From Roseomonas aerilata DSM 19363 (GTDB taxonomy: Bacteria; Pseudomonadota; Alphaproteobacteria; Acetobacterales; Acetobacteraceae): a stretch of 64,000 nt of DNA. The number at the start of each line of letters is the position of its first letter. The stretch's first letter is position 1. Positions 63,759 to 64,000 of the stretch are shown here, piece by piece. The notes under the pieces are model-generated. The model had not been told where the DNA came from, did not search any database, and saw only the letters and a program-made list of their open reading frames with translations. Where the stretch lies: NCBI RefSeq assembly GCF_000711725.1, contig NZ_JONP01000002.1, positions 186,001 to 250,000 on the forward strand, in the 5' to 3' direction. Made by a program: the position numbers and the translations under genes.

Positions 63759-64000
63759 ATGACGCATCGCAAGGGCTTCGGGCGAAGGCAGTTTGGCAGG
63801 GCGGCAGGCTTGCTGCCGCTCGCGGCGCTCGCGCCCCGCGGGGCGGCGGCCCAGGGGTCCGGCTCGCGCATCCCGGACGGGCCCGTGACGGTCGTCGTTC
63901 CCTATACCCCGGGCACCGGACCGGACATCCTGGGGCGGCTCGTCTCGGCGCCGCTGCAGCAGGCCTTCGGGCAGCCGGTGGTGGTGGACAACCGGGCGGG
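63759..64000 (+). CDS. Bug-family (TctC) solute receptor, 3' end outside window
   Basis: 80 codons are visible from ATG 63759, with 'agggaggg' before it. The signal peptide has a twin-arginine-like start (GRRQFGRAAGLLPLAALA) ending near AAAQ. Then 'GPVTVVVPYTPGTGPDILGR' and 'QPVVVDNRAG', the Bug fold opening. Same direction as the FAD monooxygenase, 107 bp after it. Confidence 0.9.
   Translation, partial: MTHRKGFGRRQFGRAAGLLPLAALAPRGAAAQGSGSRIPDGPVTVVVPYTPGTGPDILGRLVSAPLQQAFGQPVVVDNRA

Overview
The window is very GC-rich, densely packed alphaproteobacterial chromosome, most like an Acetobacteraceae/Roseomonas-type organism. This is inferred from the base composition, the frequent GTG/TTG starts in ATGA- or GTGA-type overlaps, three orphan Bug-type (TctC) solute receptors, a complete urea ABC operon and an Rkp-like capsule-lipid locus. 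I see no rRNA, tRNA, transposase, prophage gene or CRISPR array.

Layout. 1-5.2 kb: the start of a flavin monooxygenase/acyl-CoA dehydrogenase-like gene, then a leftward amino-acid group (DsbA-like oxidoreductase, tryptophan 2,3-dioxygenase, D-amino-acid dehydrogenase, AapJ-type receptor). 5.4-9 kb: a compact gamma-glutamyltransferase-like lipoprotein, an aminotransferase and a Bug receptor. 9-16 kb: aroE, argJ and a PpiC-type prolyl isomerase leftward, secA rightward with a good sigma70 promoter, a 43-residue membrane protein and a DJ-1/PfpI protein. 16.2-19.2 kb: a four-gene ABC importer/VOC operon. 19.4-27.1 kb: racemase, Bug receptor, CobW GTPase plus WD40 partner, aldo-keto reductase and small proteins. 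27.2-32.5 kb: a five-gene oligopeptide/nickel-type ABC importer. 33.2-38.6 kb: urtABCDE behind a sigma54-type promoter. 38.8-44.1 kb: SDRs, enoyl-CoA hydratase, 4-hydroxybenzoate hydroxylase and a 2-hydroxyacid dehydrogenase.

44.3-56.6 kb is the most interesting coding region: glycosyltransferase, 2472-residue reducing type I polyketide synthase (KS-AT-DH-degenerate MT-ER-KR-ACP), alpha-oxoamine synthase, formyltransferase and a KpsS/RkpJ-type capsule protein, with the genes from the PKS to the formyltransferase overlapping by 4 nt. It resembles the rhizobial rkpA/rkpG/rkpJ system plus a formyltransferase. I infer that it builds a polyketide-derived amino-ketone lipid, possibly N-formylated, for a capsule or surface glycolipid. 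56.8-64 kb: a PurD-like ATP-grasp protein, MFS transporter, MltB-type transglycosylase, RlpA, a FAD monooxygenase behind a perfect operator-like palindrome, and the start of another Bug receptor.

The main non-coding discovery is a dispersed element of about 210-250 bp present five times (near 15.3, 39.6, 42.0, 56.7 and 61.6 kb). Each copy has four hairpins in the same order with compensatory changes in the stems, falls into one of two spacer-length classes, and lies immediately downstream of a gene that reads into it in the same direction. One copy supplies the stop codon and C-terminal tail of its neighbour.
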